A stretch of DNA of 62,266 nucleotides. Source: Deltaproteobacteria bacterium HGW-Deltaproteobacteria-15 (GTDB lineage Bacteria; Desulfobacterota; DSM-4660; Desulfatiglandales; HGW-15). Below are positions 16,861 to 25,111 of this stretch, piece by piece (the stretch's first letter is position 1; each line of letters opens with the position of its first letter). Under the pieces are notes generated by a model. That model saw nothing but the letters and a program-made list of their open reading frames with translations. It had not been told where the DNA came from and made no database searches. The stretch lies in NCBI GenBank assembly GCA_002840535.1, contig PHBH01000042.1, forward strand, positions 1 through 62,266, written 5' to 3'. The position numbers and the translations under genes were made by a program.

Positions 16861-16887
16861 TATCTGGATATCGGGGACCAACTGACT

Positions 16888-17436
16888 TTAAGAGTGTGAG
16901 ACACCGCCTTTTGTGCTCACCTCTGTAATCCGAACGCTCACCTCCTGCCGGATCTCCTTGCCGTTTTGCCGCATAACCAGCAGAACACCGTTTTCACCCT
17001 GCGGTATCATTCCCGCGCTGATACCGGAATGCGCTTCCGGAGTGTGATCCCTCAAAGGCTTGAAGGCAATCAGGTTTGTGGGCGCAATATCCTTCCGGAA
17101 TGAACCGCCGGCCGGGACGGTATCCGAAGGAATTGTACCGTCTTTCAGGTCAGACGGCTCAATCCCCTGAAAAGCGAACCCGCTGATCGGGTGTCCGTTG
17201 TGAATGTATCGGGTCTTATTCCAGTCAATCTCCAAATCAGCGTCGGTATTGTTCTTGACGGTGATTCTGAACACGCTGAAGTACGTTTCCCCTTCCCTCA
17301 GCGGCTCCAGTGAAACACTGAACTGTCTGTTCACGGCTTCCTGTACGGCCGGTTTACTTTCCCAGACTCTGGCCGGTGCACAGGAAACCGTGAAACAAGC
17401 CAGGGCAATAAAAGAAATCGAAAGTCTTGACACCAT
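16888..17436 (-). CDS. Hypothetical lipoprotein
   Basis: The 182-residue protein has signal peptide MVSRLSISFIALACFTVSC with a lipobox cysteine, then a beta-rich periplasmic domain (FSVFRITVKNNTDADLEIDW) that resembles immunoglobulin-like folds with a repeated strand pattern. The ATG at 17436 is chosen because GGAGGAGA stands before it. It starts 37 nt after the secreted two-module protein at 17474-18037 and is likely in one transcript with it under the palindromic promoter at 18139. Family not recognised. Confidence 0.7.
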   Translation of the reverse strand: MVSRLSISFIALACFTVSCAPARVWESKPAVQEAVNRQFSVSLEPLREGETYFSVFRITVKNNTDADLEIDWNKTRYIHNGHPISGFAFQGIEPSDLKDGTIPSDTVPAGGSFRKDIAPTNLIAFKPLRDHTPEAHSGISAGMIPQGENGVLLVMRQNGKEIRQEVSVRITEVSTKGGVSHS

Positions 17437-17473
17437 GTCTCTCCTCCAGTTGGATGGATCATTCGCGACTTCT

Positions 17474-18037
17474 TTACGGGTTTTCAACCGAAATCGCGAT
17501 CGATCTTGTGAGCCGGGCCTGGAACGAATCTCCCACTTTCAGGGAGTCGAATGCCTTGACCGACGGGTGCGCTTTTGCTGTAACATTCTTCCCATCCGGC
17601 AACTCAAGGATCACTGCACGATCTTCCTTGTCGATGGCCTTAATGGTTGCGGTCACGTCAACTGTCTCCACAGCCATGCCGGACGGCTTTTCTCCCTTTG
17701 GTGCCCTCTCAACGACAATCCCGGCGTGCTCAGTTCCGGGTCTATCAAGATACAACATCACCGAGTTGCTGGCCTCTATCTTCAGTTTGTCTCCAGGGAC
17801 GATCTGATCCAAATTTCTTGCATCCTGCCCCACCTCCAGTACGACGACGTTCCCATCGGGGTCGCGAAGACTTATGACGCGTTCGTTCTGGTCAATCGCG
17901 ACGACATCAGCCGTGAAGAGCACTACATTACTCAGCTCAACCACCGTTTCTTCCTGAGCATCAATCGTCGATGCACTCCCCAGCGCCAGAGCGGCGGTAA
18001 TAAAGGCCAACAGAATATTGAACAGCCTCTTTTTCAT
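17474..18037 (-). CDS. Secreted two-module protein, paralog 1
   Basis: The 187-residue protein has an N-terminal signal peptide (MKKRLFNILLAFITAALAL ... AQ). Two related modules of about 60 residues follow. Module 1 is ADVVAIDQNERVISLRDPDG ... LDQIVPGDKL, and module 2 is ATIKAIDKEDRAVILELPDG ... FDSLKVGDSF. Both look like small beta-barrels with a V-AID--R--L--PDG turn and a VGD turn. Two paralogs lie at 20269-20844 and 28685-29248. The ATG at 18037 has AAAGGAG upstream. A palindromic promoter (18139-18154) sits upstream in the right orientation. Periplasmic; ligand or partner unknown. Confidence 0.8.
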   Translation of the reverse strand: MKKRLFNILLAFITAALALGSASTIDAQEETVVELSNVVLFTADVVAIDQNERVISLRDPDGNVVVLEVGQDARNLDQIVPGDKLKIEASNSVMLYLDRPGTEHAGIVVERAPKGEKPSGMAVETVDVTATIKAIDKEDRAVILELPDGKNVTAKAHPSVKAFDSLKVGDSFQARLTRSIAISVENP

Positions 18038-18110
18038 GATTATTCTCCTTTCCCTTAAGGTGCTCTGCCTGCGCTCCGACAGTTTTCGGAGAGGCAAATC
18101 GATGATGTAT

Positions 18111-18182
18111 TTTATTGGGATTGAAAAGACGAAAGATATTGGACCTTGGTCCAATATCTTCTTCCCAATGGATTGTTATAAG
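18111..18182. promoter_or_regulatory. Palindromic activator site with divergent -10 boxes (site 1)
   Basis: TTGGACCTTGGTCCAA lies at 18139-18154. On the minus strand a box AATAAA (18116-18111) stands 24 nt from the GGTCC edge and leads to the paralog gene at 18037. On the plus strand TATAAG (18177-18182) stands at the same 24-nt distance but leads to no clear gene, only to the GH63 remnant region. Confidence 0.7.
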
Positions 18183-18274
18183 ACACAACATGTGGCAGGA
18201 GACCAGAAGTCCGGCATGAGCCGGTAACCCCAGAGGCCAGGAGCAGAGCAGCATTTCTGATGCTGGATGGCTCA

Positions 18275-18307
18275 GCCCTCGAAGACGTTCTTGCCTAAAC
18301 GGTCCTT
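18275..18307 (-). pseudogene. 33-nt remnant of a GH63/MGH1-like glucosidase gene
   Basis: These 33 nt match the glucosidase gene at 26243-26275 with a single difference (T for G). On the minus strand they read as the conserved KDRFGKNVFEG segment with one substitution. Flanking bases (an AACCGC before it) show weak further similarity. The rest of the gene is missing, so this is a leftover of a second copy or of a local rearrangement. Confidence 0.6.
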
Positions 18308-18352
18308 CCCATTTCCGGCGGTTATTCCACATAAAGATATAAGTTAGGTAAC

Positions 18353-19594
18353 TCAGCCCTGCAATCTTCGCCGGCGGAAGGAACAGAGGTAGAGCACAAG
18401 GCCCAGAGCGACCAACCCTGCGCAGATGAGTAGGAGCTGCACCAGTCGGAAAAAGGCGTGGTCCACGACCAACACGAGGGTCTCGCCGGACTCGACCATC
18501 AGTCGTTCGCGCATCTCCTCGACGCTCTCCACCAAGTCCTTCAAGTCAGTCCGCACTGCATCGTGCAGCAAAGGGCCCGAGCGATCCACTAGACGCTGGG
18601 CAATCGCCTCGATCTCAAAGCGATCCGCTAAACGCTGGGCAATCGCCTCGATCTCATGAAGGGTCGCGATGCGTTCTTTCTGTACCGCATCCAACACAAC
18701 GATGCGTTCGCGGCGAATAGCGTCCAACGCGGCCGCTCGCTCACGTGCCGCCAAATCGGACGCAGTCTCGGCCACGGCCGCGAGCCGGTCCGCAGCCCTC
18801 GTCAAGCGCTCAAAGTCAGTACTCAAGGTCCGCGGGTCGACCCCCCGTGTCAAATCGTCCACCGCCAGCTCGGCCTCCCATCGCGCCAGCCGCGGGAGGT
18901 ACATGGTGTACAGGTCCATCCGGGTCATTACGTCTGCCATCGTCTCGTCGAGATCGCCAAGCGCCGCGAAGACCCCGCCGGCTCCGGACGACGCCAGCAA
19001 CTCAGCCACCGCGCTGTCTATGGGAGGCCTGCGGTAGAGCGCACCTTCGATGGGATGGCGTTCTGCCCACCGTCGTACGACGGACGCGAACTTCTCAGCG
19101 AAGGGACCGGGCCGCACGCTGGCGACGAAGTCGCGGAACTGCCTCTCGACGAGCGCGACCGCTTCGAGTGCCCTGTCGGCAGATTGGCCGTACCTGGCCT
19201 GCAGCTCCGGTAGTGGGAGTGCGTACTCGACCTGGAGTACGTATCCCCACCCATCGGCGAGGGCCAGCACGGGGTCGCTCCGAAGCATCGCGGCGAGCAT
19301 CGTCGTGGTCATCTCGATCTTCAAGACGATGGCCCCCCGCCGGACCGCCCGGTCCGACGTATTCGCAATGATCCGGTCGGCCTTTTCCTCGATGATCCCC
19401 AAAATCGGACGCACGAGGGCGCGTACGCGGACACGGAGTTCCTCCGGGGACATCTTCAGATCCTTGACGGTCGAAGTGACCGGGGTGCGCGACTTGCTCT
19501 TGGCGAGCAGGTCCGTGCCCAGATGACAAGACCCGGTGACGACGACGGCCAGCAAAACGACTAAACGACAGATGGCAGAGGATCGTGGAAACAT
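18353..19594 (-). CDS. Lipoprotein-like membrane-anchored coiled-coil protein
   Basis: Unrecognised protein of 413 residues. The N-terminus has a signal with a cysteine (LLAVVVTGSC), a helical body, a long coiled coil (about 270-370) and a C-terminal membrane helix (LLLICAGLVALGLVLYLC) followed by basic residues. So it is probably tethered at both ends, or exported with a C-terminal anchor. The gene is visibly more GC-rich than its neighbours, a sign of transfer. It contains a tandem 39-bp duplication in the coiled coil. An ATG at 19594 is used; an alternative GTG lies 18 nt upstream. Confidence 0.65.
   Translation of the reverse strand: MFPRSSAICRLVVLLAVVVTGSCHLGTDLLAKSKSRTPVTSTVKDLKMSPEELRVRVRALVRPILGIIEEKADRIIANTSDRAVRRGAIVLKIEMTTTMLAAMLRSDPVLALADGWGYVLQVEYALPLPELQARYGQSADRALEAVALVERQFRDFVASVRPGPFAEKFASVVRRWAERHPIEGALYRRPPIDSAVAELLASSGAGGVFAALGDLDETMADVMTRMDLYTMYLPRLARWEAELAVDDLTRGVDPRTLSTDFERLTRAADRLAAVAETASDLAARERAAALDAIRRERIVVLDAVQKERIATLHEIEAIAQRLADRFEIEAIAQRLVDRSGPLLHDAVRTDLKDLVESVEEMRERLMVESGETLVLVVDHAFFRLVQLLLICAGLVALGLVLYLCSFRRRRLQG
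18581..18658 (-). repeat. Tandem 39-bp duplication in the coiled-coil gene
   Basis: Units 18581-18619 and 18620-18658 share CGCTGGGCAATCGCCTCGAT and nearly all other positions. They encode EIEAIAQRLADRF and EIEAIAQRLVDRS. A whole-codon copy-number change would lengthen the coil without breaking the frame. Confidence 0.75.
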
Positions 19595-19761
19595 GATGCC
19601 GTTTTGCCTCACCGGTGAGTAGTCAACTCCCTCCGGGGTGCTGCAATGAACCGTCGGGCGGAGGCTCGGAGATCCGCCTCCCCAAAGGCTCTAGTGGTTG
19701 AGCATCTTCTGCACCTTGTGCTGAAAGACCTTTTGCAGAGGCCCTGATTTCTTTCTTATGC

Positions 19762-19893
19762 CTAATTGGCCAGCATTAGTCTCCGATACGAGGTGAACAC
19801 AGCAAACAGAATGGTCAGATACACTACATCTATCCAGTAGGCGGTTATTTCGAGGAAGAGCTTACGCTTCCAGCCTATTTTTCCCTCGTCCAT
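19762..19893 (-). CDS. 43-residue single-pass membrane protein, perhaps truncated
   Basis: ATG at 19893 with GGAG upstream, TAG at 19762. The product has a charged N-terminus (MDEGKIGWKRKLFLE), one hydrophobic helix (AYWIDVVYLTILFAVF) and a TSYRRLMLAN end. It resembles the N-terminal helix and YRRLILA motif of longer hypothetical membrane proteins of about 150-200 residues, recalled from memory. It may therefore be a truncated member or a free micropeptide. The palindromic promoter at 19988 is placed correctly about 60 nt upstream of its start, which supports expression. Confidence 0.5.
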   Translation of the reverse strand: MDEGKIGWKRKLFLEITAYWIDVVYLTILFAVFTSYRRLMLAN

Positions 19894-19959
19894 TCGGTTC
19901 TCCTGCCTTTATTGTTGCGAAAGGATTTTGATCAATCCTTGTCGCACATTCTAATTCAC

Positions 19960-20003
19960 TTTTAAGGAGGTGTTATCGAAGAAGATATTGGACCTTGGTC
20001 CTA
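19960..20003 (-). promoter_or_regulatory. Palindromic activator site and -10 (site 2)
   Basis: TTGGACCTTGGTCCTA at 19988-20003 differs from the consensus by one base in the last half site. On the minus strand the -10-like box TTAAAA (19965-19960) stands 24 nt from the GGTCC edge and leads to the 43-residue membrane protein. No box is seen on the plus strand at that distance, so this site does not obviously serve the paralog at 20269. Confidence 0.6.
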
Positions 20004-20268
20004 CACGCAGCCTCTTGGAGTGGATGATTCGGGGCCAAGGATTAGGAATGCCAACTTTGTTTTGAAGGGATTCCGGGCAGCCTATTCTCCTCTTGAGGGC
20101 GTCTGGCCGTAAGCACCCTGCATCCAATGATGAGGAGGAACAATCCAAGATGGCGATGCACTCTATTGTTCTATTCCCTTGAATGAGAAATTAGCCTCTG
20201 ACCTCATTTCCATTGAGGACCGTGTGTGTATTTTGGAGGATACTCTACAGCCTAAAAGGAGAAACAAC

Positions 20269-20844
20269 ATGAAAACAAAACGAACTGATTTTTTGATGGC
20301 CTTTGTACTGGCTGCCGCTCTGGCGGTTGGTATCACAACGAACGCTCGTGCGGAGGAGCGAAAAGGGGTTGAGATGAGCAAAAGCGTTGACATCACCGCC
20401 GAGGTGGTAGCCATCGATCACGCAGACCGCACCCTGTCGCTTCGTGGGCCGGAAGGGAATATCGCTTCTATCAAAGCGGGTCCCGAGGTACGGAATTTCG
20501 ACCAGATCGAAGTCGGGGACAAGGTCAAGGCCGTGTACCGTCGATCGCTGGCTCTTTCTCTCGGGAAGAAAGGCGAGGAACCTGAAGAGTTTGCCGGCGC
20601 TGTGGGTGGAAGGTCGGCTGAGGGGGAGATGCCGGCCGGAATGGCTGCAGAGGTGGTAGAAGTTTCCGCCAAGGTCAAGGCAATAGACAAGAAGGACCGG
20701 ACCGTGACCCTGGAACTTCCGGATGGCAGAGATGTCAGTACCGAGGTAGACAAGTCGGTCAAAGCCTTCGACAAGTTGAAAGTGGGAGATATGGTCCACG
20801 CCCGCTATACGCAGGCGGTTGCAGTTTCATTGGAAAAGCCGTGA
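20269..20844 (+). CDS. Secreted two-module protein, paralog 2
   Basis: The 191-residue protein has a signal peptide ending near NARAEE and two modules: TAEVVAIDHADRTLSLRGPEG ending VRNFDQIEVGDKV, and SAKVKAIDKKDRTVTLELPDG ending AFDKLKVGDMV. It is a clear paralog of the proteins at 17474-18037 and 28685-29248, but points the other way from paralog 1. The ATG has GGAG at the right distance. The linker between modules differs from the other two (EEPEEFAGAVGG). Unlike them it has no well-placed palindromic promoter. Role unknown. Confidence 0.8.
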   Translation: MKTKRTDFLMAFVLAAALAVGITTNARAEERKGVEMSKSVDITAEVVAIDHADRTLSLRGPEGNIASIKAGPEVRNFDQIEVGDKVKAVYRRSLALSLGKKGEEPEEFAGAVGGRSAEGEMPAGMAAEVVEVSAKVKAIDKKDRTVTLELPDGRDVSTEVDKSVKAFDKLKVGDMVHARYTQAVAVSLEKP

Positions 20845-20989
20845 GGACGACAAGCCGGGCGGGCGCAGCCGCGAGGAAGAGCTGCGGGGCTATCACCTCG
20901 CGCTCTTCTTCAATGTGCGATGGGGGACGGTCGGGAGGATCTTTAAATTTCAGATTTCACTGATTGGGTAGACTGAAAACTTCAAACGA

Positions 20990-21901
20990 TCACATCAAGG
21001 GCGAAAGGGCTTGAGAGACGCGCTGTTGCTGCGCCTCTGTAGTCAGTTCACCAAGAAGCTTTTGAAATCGAGGGTGGCCTACACCGGAGAAGATGTACTG
21101 ATAGCGGTAGGCCTCGATAACACCATCCCTGATTTGATTTTTATCGTCCTTCCCAAGCGCAGGGTTGCGAACCTTCAAGAAGTAGTCGACGTCTGAGTTG
21201 CTCTGAACCTGCAAAAGGCCATCTACCTCGCCAACCAGGTCGATCAATTGATCGACGGCCCGATCCCGCTCCATGGGAGTGAGTTTCTCATCTTCCCGAG
21301 GCCACTCCAGTTCATCCATTAATGCATGGGTCGTTTCCTCTTTCATATGGAAAAAGAATATGTCTTTAAACAGCGGGGAGAGGTTTTCATCCGGTTCAAT
21401 GCTTTGTCGGTAGTGCTCCTGAGTAAAGAGCTCGATCTCAAGAATCAGGGCCAGTACTGTCCACGTGCTTTTTTCCAGGACAGCCGCTGCTACCGCGTCA
21501 GGCTGATGTGGAAATATGTAGCCCGGCGGCATTCCGACGGCCAACATAGGCTCAATCCGGCGAAACAGTTCCTGATGTTTCAGTTCCTCATCACAGAAAC
21601 GCACCAGGGCTTCGAGTGCGACCTGGTCGCCCAACCAATGCCCTTTTGTTATTTCGAGGATCTTGGCAACAATGAATCGTTCGACAAATCCGAACATGTT
21701 GGCATAAGTGCGGCCTTGAATCTGGCCTAAGAACTTCTTGTCCTCTTCATTGAGGAAGTCCAATCGATCAACCTTGGAGAGGCCGTCCGGAAGGAATTTA
21801 TGCGACAAGTCAAAGTCGCGGGCACGGATGACATCCTTATCGATATCCCAGCGAACCCGCTTTGAGATTTCAATGCATTTGGCGTAGTCATAGCCTTCCA
21901 T
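20990..21901 (-). CDS. Ferritin-like di-iron protein
   Basis: The 303-residue, mostly helical protein has metal-ligand motifs of a four-helix di-iron fold: a first helix with FVERFIVAKILEIT, then CDEELKHQELFRRIE (ExxH), then ILEIELFTQEHY, then MKEETTHALMDELE (ExxH). Two ExxH pairs with two other glutamates fit the ferritin-like/AurF-type oxygenase superfamily. ATG at 21901 has AAGGAGG 7 nt upstream; the frame runs seven codons further but without a site. Substrate unknown. Single-gene unit between the paralog 2 gene and the lipoprotein at 22518. Confidence 0.65.
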   Translation of the reverse strand: MEGYDYAKCIEISKRVRWDIDKDVIRARDFDLSHKFLPDGLSKVDRLDFLNEEDKKFLGQIQGRTYANMFGFVERFIVAKILEITKGHWLGDQVALEALVRFCDEELKHQELFRRIEPMLAVGMPPGYIFPHQPDAVAAAVLEKSTWTVLALILEIELFTQEHYRQSIEPDENLSPLFKDIFFFHMKEETTHALMDELEWPREDEKLTPMERDRAVDQLIDLVGEVDGLLQVQSNSDVDYFLKVRNPALGKDDKNQIRDGVIEAYRYQYIFSGVGHPRFQKLLGELTTEAQQQRVSQALSPLM

Positions 21902-22517
21902 TTGCCTGCCTCCTTCATGCATTTGGTGAGAGGCCGCAGAGCTATCACGTCATGCTCTTTTGCATGAGAATTACTCGAAGATGAGCTCTGTGTTCAATTT
22001 GACTGCATGTATCCAAGATTATGTCGGACAGCTCCTGAAATGGACATGGGGGAAATCATGTGTTTGTCGATACGCTAAGAGTATCGAATGGATGAAAAGA
22101 TTGTGAGAACAGATTGCCTCATGAGGGCGGCCGGCCATCCGGGAGACTTAGCTCGGGCGGAGAAACTGTGAACTACAGGACTTTCACCTTCGCTGCTATC
22201 CCTGCCCAGTTACGGATTACTGCTCCGAAGAAAAACCTCCCAGCAAGCTGAGAAATCGCTTACATATCTGAAATGGCGGCCACTCGCGTTCCTCCCTGAG
22301 GCGGAGGTGTGGCCGGCGGCGCACGCTACTATTGGCGGAGATGTCCGCCCGCAACATCCTTTTCTTCACCCTGTGACGGGGTCGCATAATTTGTACGAGT
22401 TGGGGTATGGGATGGATGGGTCATGCAAAGGCAAGAAGAGGGAAGACAATTGGGGTGCTCCCACAATGACTCTTGGAGCAATTGAGAAGGAAAAAGAGCT
22501 GCAGTCGTGCGACCTAC
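21902..22517. other. Intergenic stretch without a supported gene
   Basis: About 600 nt with no convincing coding frame on either strand. It holds two small palindromes, TCATGC-TCTTTT-GCATGA (about 21,952-21,969) and CGATAC-GCTAAGA-GTATCG (about 22,069-22,087). Either might be an operator for the ferritin-like gene, but nothing more can be said. Confidence 0.5.
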
Positions 22518-23582
22518 CTATCCCGTAGGAATCGTTACGATGGGAGCCGGCCCCTTCTCCCCGGTCTCCACCAGGGTGAAGATGAACATCAAGAAGGAAA
22601 AGAGTTTCTTTGACATCAGGTCCCGATCGTCGATCCAAAAATAGGAGTTCCTGTAGGGAACAGAGACGAAGGCATCGCCGGGCTTTGCCGATGAACTCTG
22701 AATCCTCATAAGAGGGCGGATTTCCTCATCCGCAGCCTTTTCCGCGAAAGTGGGTGCCACCCTCTTTTCCTGGACATCGTCGGCGGGGACTTCAATATCC
22801 GCTGACAGGTCGACAAGGACTTCCAGGATCGACCTGGTCAGCAGCGCGATCTCCTTATCATCCTTGGGAACGGTCCCATACACCACATGGAAATCGTTAG
22901 CAAGAGGGTCCAAACCTAACATCTTCCGGACTTCCATGGCCAAGGCTCCCGTCGCAGAATCCCGTTTGCCCCGGAAAACCATCAAGGCGGCTTCCTGCTT
23001 GTCGATTTTCTGGATTCGCATCCCGATGTCCCCTGAGGACTGAATCCTGCGCATCTTCTCCAGCAAAGGATAAAACTCAGGATCGGCGGAGCGGGCTCTC
23101 GCTTCCCCTCCGAAGCGATTCCGGATACCGTTAATCTCATGAACCAACACCCGAAACACGACGTCTACGCGATGGCCGCCCTGGATAAGGCTAAGGATGG
23201 CGGAGGGAGGAATAGGGGACATCATGCTGCGGGCAAATTTATCGCCCAGGATGGGGGTAAACGTGATGGTCGGGCGGTCCACATACTGCCCGAACGCGCC
23301 CAAGGTTTGAGAACTGCTCCAAGGATGATTGTTGATCGTTGCCCCCAGATTAATCTGCCCCGCAACCTGGTACTGGCTGATCACCGAAGAGACGTCCATG
23401 AAAACAGGGGCATCCCCATAGCGTATCTTGACCATGTTGAAGAGCATCTGGCGCTTCCACGAGTCCGAAATGGCGGACGTGTAATCGAACCGGTCCCGCG
23501 ATACGGTCAACGGGCCGAATCCTGTGCACCCCGCCAGCAATAGAAGAGCCACCACCCCCACGTGGCCAATCCCTTTGATCAT
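22518..23582 (-). CDS. Hypothetical lipoprotein
   Basis: The 354-residue protein has signal peptide MIKGIGHVGVVALLLLAGC with a lipobox. The mature part contains MVKIRYGDAPVFMDVSSVI and a C-terminal SYFWIDDRDLMSKKLFSFLM segment. The whole pattern (RYGDAPVFxDV, QYQVAG) is known to me from uncharacterised proteobacterial lipoproteins without a named function. It lies 36 nt downstream of the GH13 gene on the same strand and may be the last gene of that operon. Confidence 0.75.
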   Translation of the reverse strand: MIKGIGHVGVVALLLLAGCTGFGPLTVSRDRFDYTSAISDSWKRQMLFNMVKIRYGDAPVFMDVSSVISQYQVAGQINLGATINNHPWSSSQTLGAFGQYVDRPTITFTPILGDKFARSMMSPIPPSAILSLIQGGHRVDVVFRVLVHEINGIRNRFGGEARARSADPEFYPLLEKMRRIQSSGDIGMRIQKIDKQEAALMVFRGKRDSATGALAMEVRKMLGLDPLANDFHVVYGTVPKDDKEIALLTRSILEVLVDLSADIEVPADDVQEKRVAPTFAEKAADEEIRPLMRIQSSSAKPGDAFVSVPYRNSYFWIDDRDLMSKKLFSFLMFIFTLVETGEKGPAPIVTIPTG

Positions 23583-23618
23583 GGAAGACCGTCCCCTTCT
23601 TCTGCCTGGGGAAGGGTT

Positions 23619-25100
23619 TCAGCTTTGCCGCTGCGCTTCAAGCAGATGATATCCCCATGGCTCCAAGTCGGCGAAGAGCCCCTCGGCCTCCAATTCGTTG
23701 CCCTCGTTGCGGTATCTCGCGCCCGACAGGAGGTCCTCGAGCTGCCACGACCGGTTTGAAAGGTCATCCCAGGGAAGATGAATCCGCGCCTGGGACCGGC
23801 TATCGGAAAGGTTGACGACGACTACGTGCCTCTTCTCGCCCTCGCGCCAGCACCAGGCCACGAGGTTCAGGAAACTGGCGTTGTCCGGCCATCCGGTTCT
23901 GTCACAGAGCTGCCACTCTCCGCGGCGTATCCCCGTTCCGGCGAGGACGGTCAAGAGCCGGTCGTAAAACTTCTTCAGCTCCTCGTCGATCTTTTCATCC
24001 GGTCTCCGGGCCAGGAAGACCGGCAGCCGTACTTTGCGGCCCTCCAGCTGGCCTTCATGCATGAGTCCGGCCCCCATTTGGGTGAAAACCGTCACCGCTG
24101 CGGCGGCCTCCTTCGATGTCGGAAATGTCGCCGCCGCACGGGGTTCGTCATGATTCTCGATGAAGCGAACGAGCTTTTTCTGGTAAGAAGGATCGGCCAG
24201 AAGATGCAGCCGGATACTCTCCGCGTCGTCATGTTCGAGACGGTCGTAGAGCCGCTTGTCGTAACAGAAGTCAAAACCCTGCTGCTGCAGTTCCCATTCG
24301 AGGTCCCAGTACGCTTCGGCCATGAAGAGAAAGTCCGGATGAGCCCGGCGAACCGAATGGATCAGCTCAGGCCAGTAGTCTGTTTGGGGCGGGTTCCCGG
24401 CTCGGCTCCCCCAAGTCCGGCCGAAGATCTTGTTCATCATCAGCATGGACATGTCGCAGCGGACGCCGTCGCTCTGATCCGCAATCGAAGAAACCGTAGC
24501 GGCTGCCGCGTTTCGCAGACCGGGGGTGAATGCATTGAGCTGCAGCACGTCCGGCCACGCCGGGAAAAAGGGATCGCGGCCGCAGGCGTAAGTGTTCCCG
24601 TTCACCTCTCGGAATGAGGCAGGATCGCGCCGCAGGTCTTCCGCCGTCCCCAGAATGAAATACTCGGGGTGGTCCGAGGCCCAGGGGTGGTCGGGGGCGA
24701 CATGGTTCGGAACGAAATCCAGCATCAACCTGATCCCTCGCTTCGCAAGCTCACGCCGTGCGGCTGCCAGACCTTTGCGTCCGCCGAGGGCAGGATCGAC
24801 CTCGTAGCGACGCACGCAGTAGGGAGAGCCTGCGATGTCTTCCCGCCTGACATCGGGGAGGGCGCGACGGAAATCGTCCAGCAGACTCTGATTCTCGAGG
24901 GCGATCGCGATACCCGCCGGGCTTCGCTCCCATACGCCCATGAGCCAGACAGCGTCCATACGCAGCCTGGCCGGCAGCTCCCACTCCGCCTCCGGGACAT
25001 CCCCGAGCGTGATCGGCCGCCCGTGTTTTCGTGCCAGCTCTTTGAGCCAGACCCAGGTGTTGATCTCATAAATCATGGGGTGTTTCGGCCATGAGGACAT
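23619..25100 (-). CDS. GH13 alpha-amylase family protein
   Basis: The 493-residue protein is a glycoside hydrolase family 13 (beta/alpha)8 barrel. It has LMLDFVPNHVAPDH (conserved region I), DGVRCDMSM (nucleophile Asp), FMAEAYWD (acid/base Glu) and FIENHDEPR (transition-state Asp). The C-terminal beta domain ends WGYHLLEA. No signal peptide, so it is cytoplasmic. The ATG at 25100 has AAGGAGA upstream and lies 11 nt after the GH63-like gene, so the two are co-transcribed. The combination suggests intracellular turnover or remodelling of an alpha-glucan or glucose-containing compatible solute; the exact substrate is not visible. Confidence 0.9.
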   Translation of the reverse strand: MSSWPKHPMIYEINTWVWLKELARKHGRPITLGDVPEAEWELPARLRMDAVWLMGVWERSPAGIAIALENQSLLDDFRRALPDVRREDIAGSPYCVRRYEVDPALGGRKGLAAARRELAKRGIRLMLDFVPNHVAPDHPWASDHPEYFILGTAEDLRRDPASFREVNGNTYACGRDPFFPAWPDVLQLNAFTPGLRNAAAATVSSIADQSDGVRCDMSMLMMNKIFGRTWGSRAGNPPQTDYWPELIHSVRRAHPDFLFMAEAYWDLEWELQQQGFDFCYDKRLYDRLEHDDAESIRLHLLADPSYQKKLVRFIENHDEPRAAATFPTSKEAAAAVTVFTQMGAGLMHEGQLEGRKVRLPVFLARRPDEKIDEELKKFYDRLLTVLAGTGIRRGEWQLCDRTGWPDNASFLNLVAWCWREGEKRHVVVVNLSDSRSQARIHLPWDDLSNRSWQLEDLLSGARYRNEGNELEAEGLFADLEPWGYHLLEAQRQS

Positions 25101-25111
25101 GGGCTGTCTCC

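Noticed and set aside
20845..20960. Possible C-terminal gene fragment downstream of paralog 2 (frame reading ELRGYHLALFFNVRWG)
   Set aside because: It reads like a protein end, but I cannot name a family and there is no further support.
22307..22528. 73-codon frame in the 21.9-22.5 kb gap
   Set aside because: No ribosome site, no hydrophobic or conserved pattern, and it overlaps the end of the lipoprotein gene.
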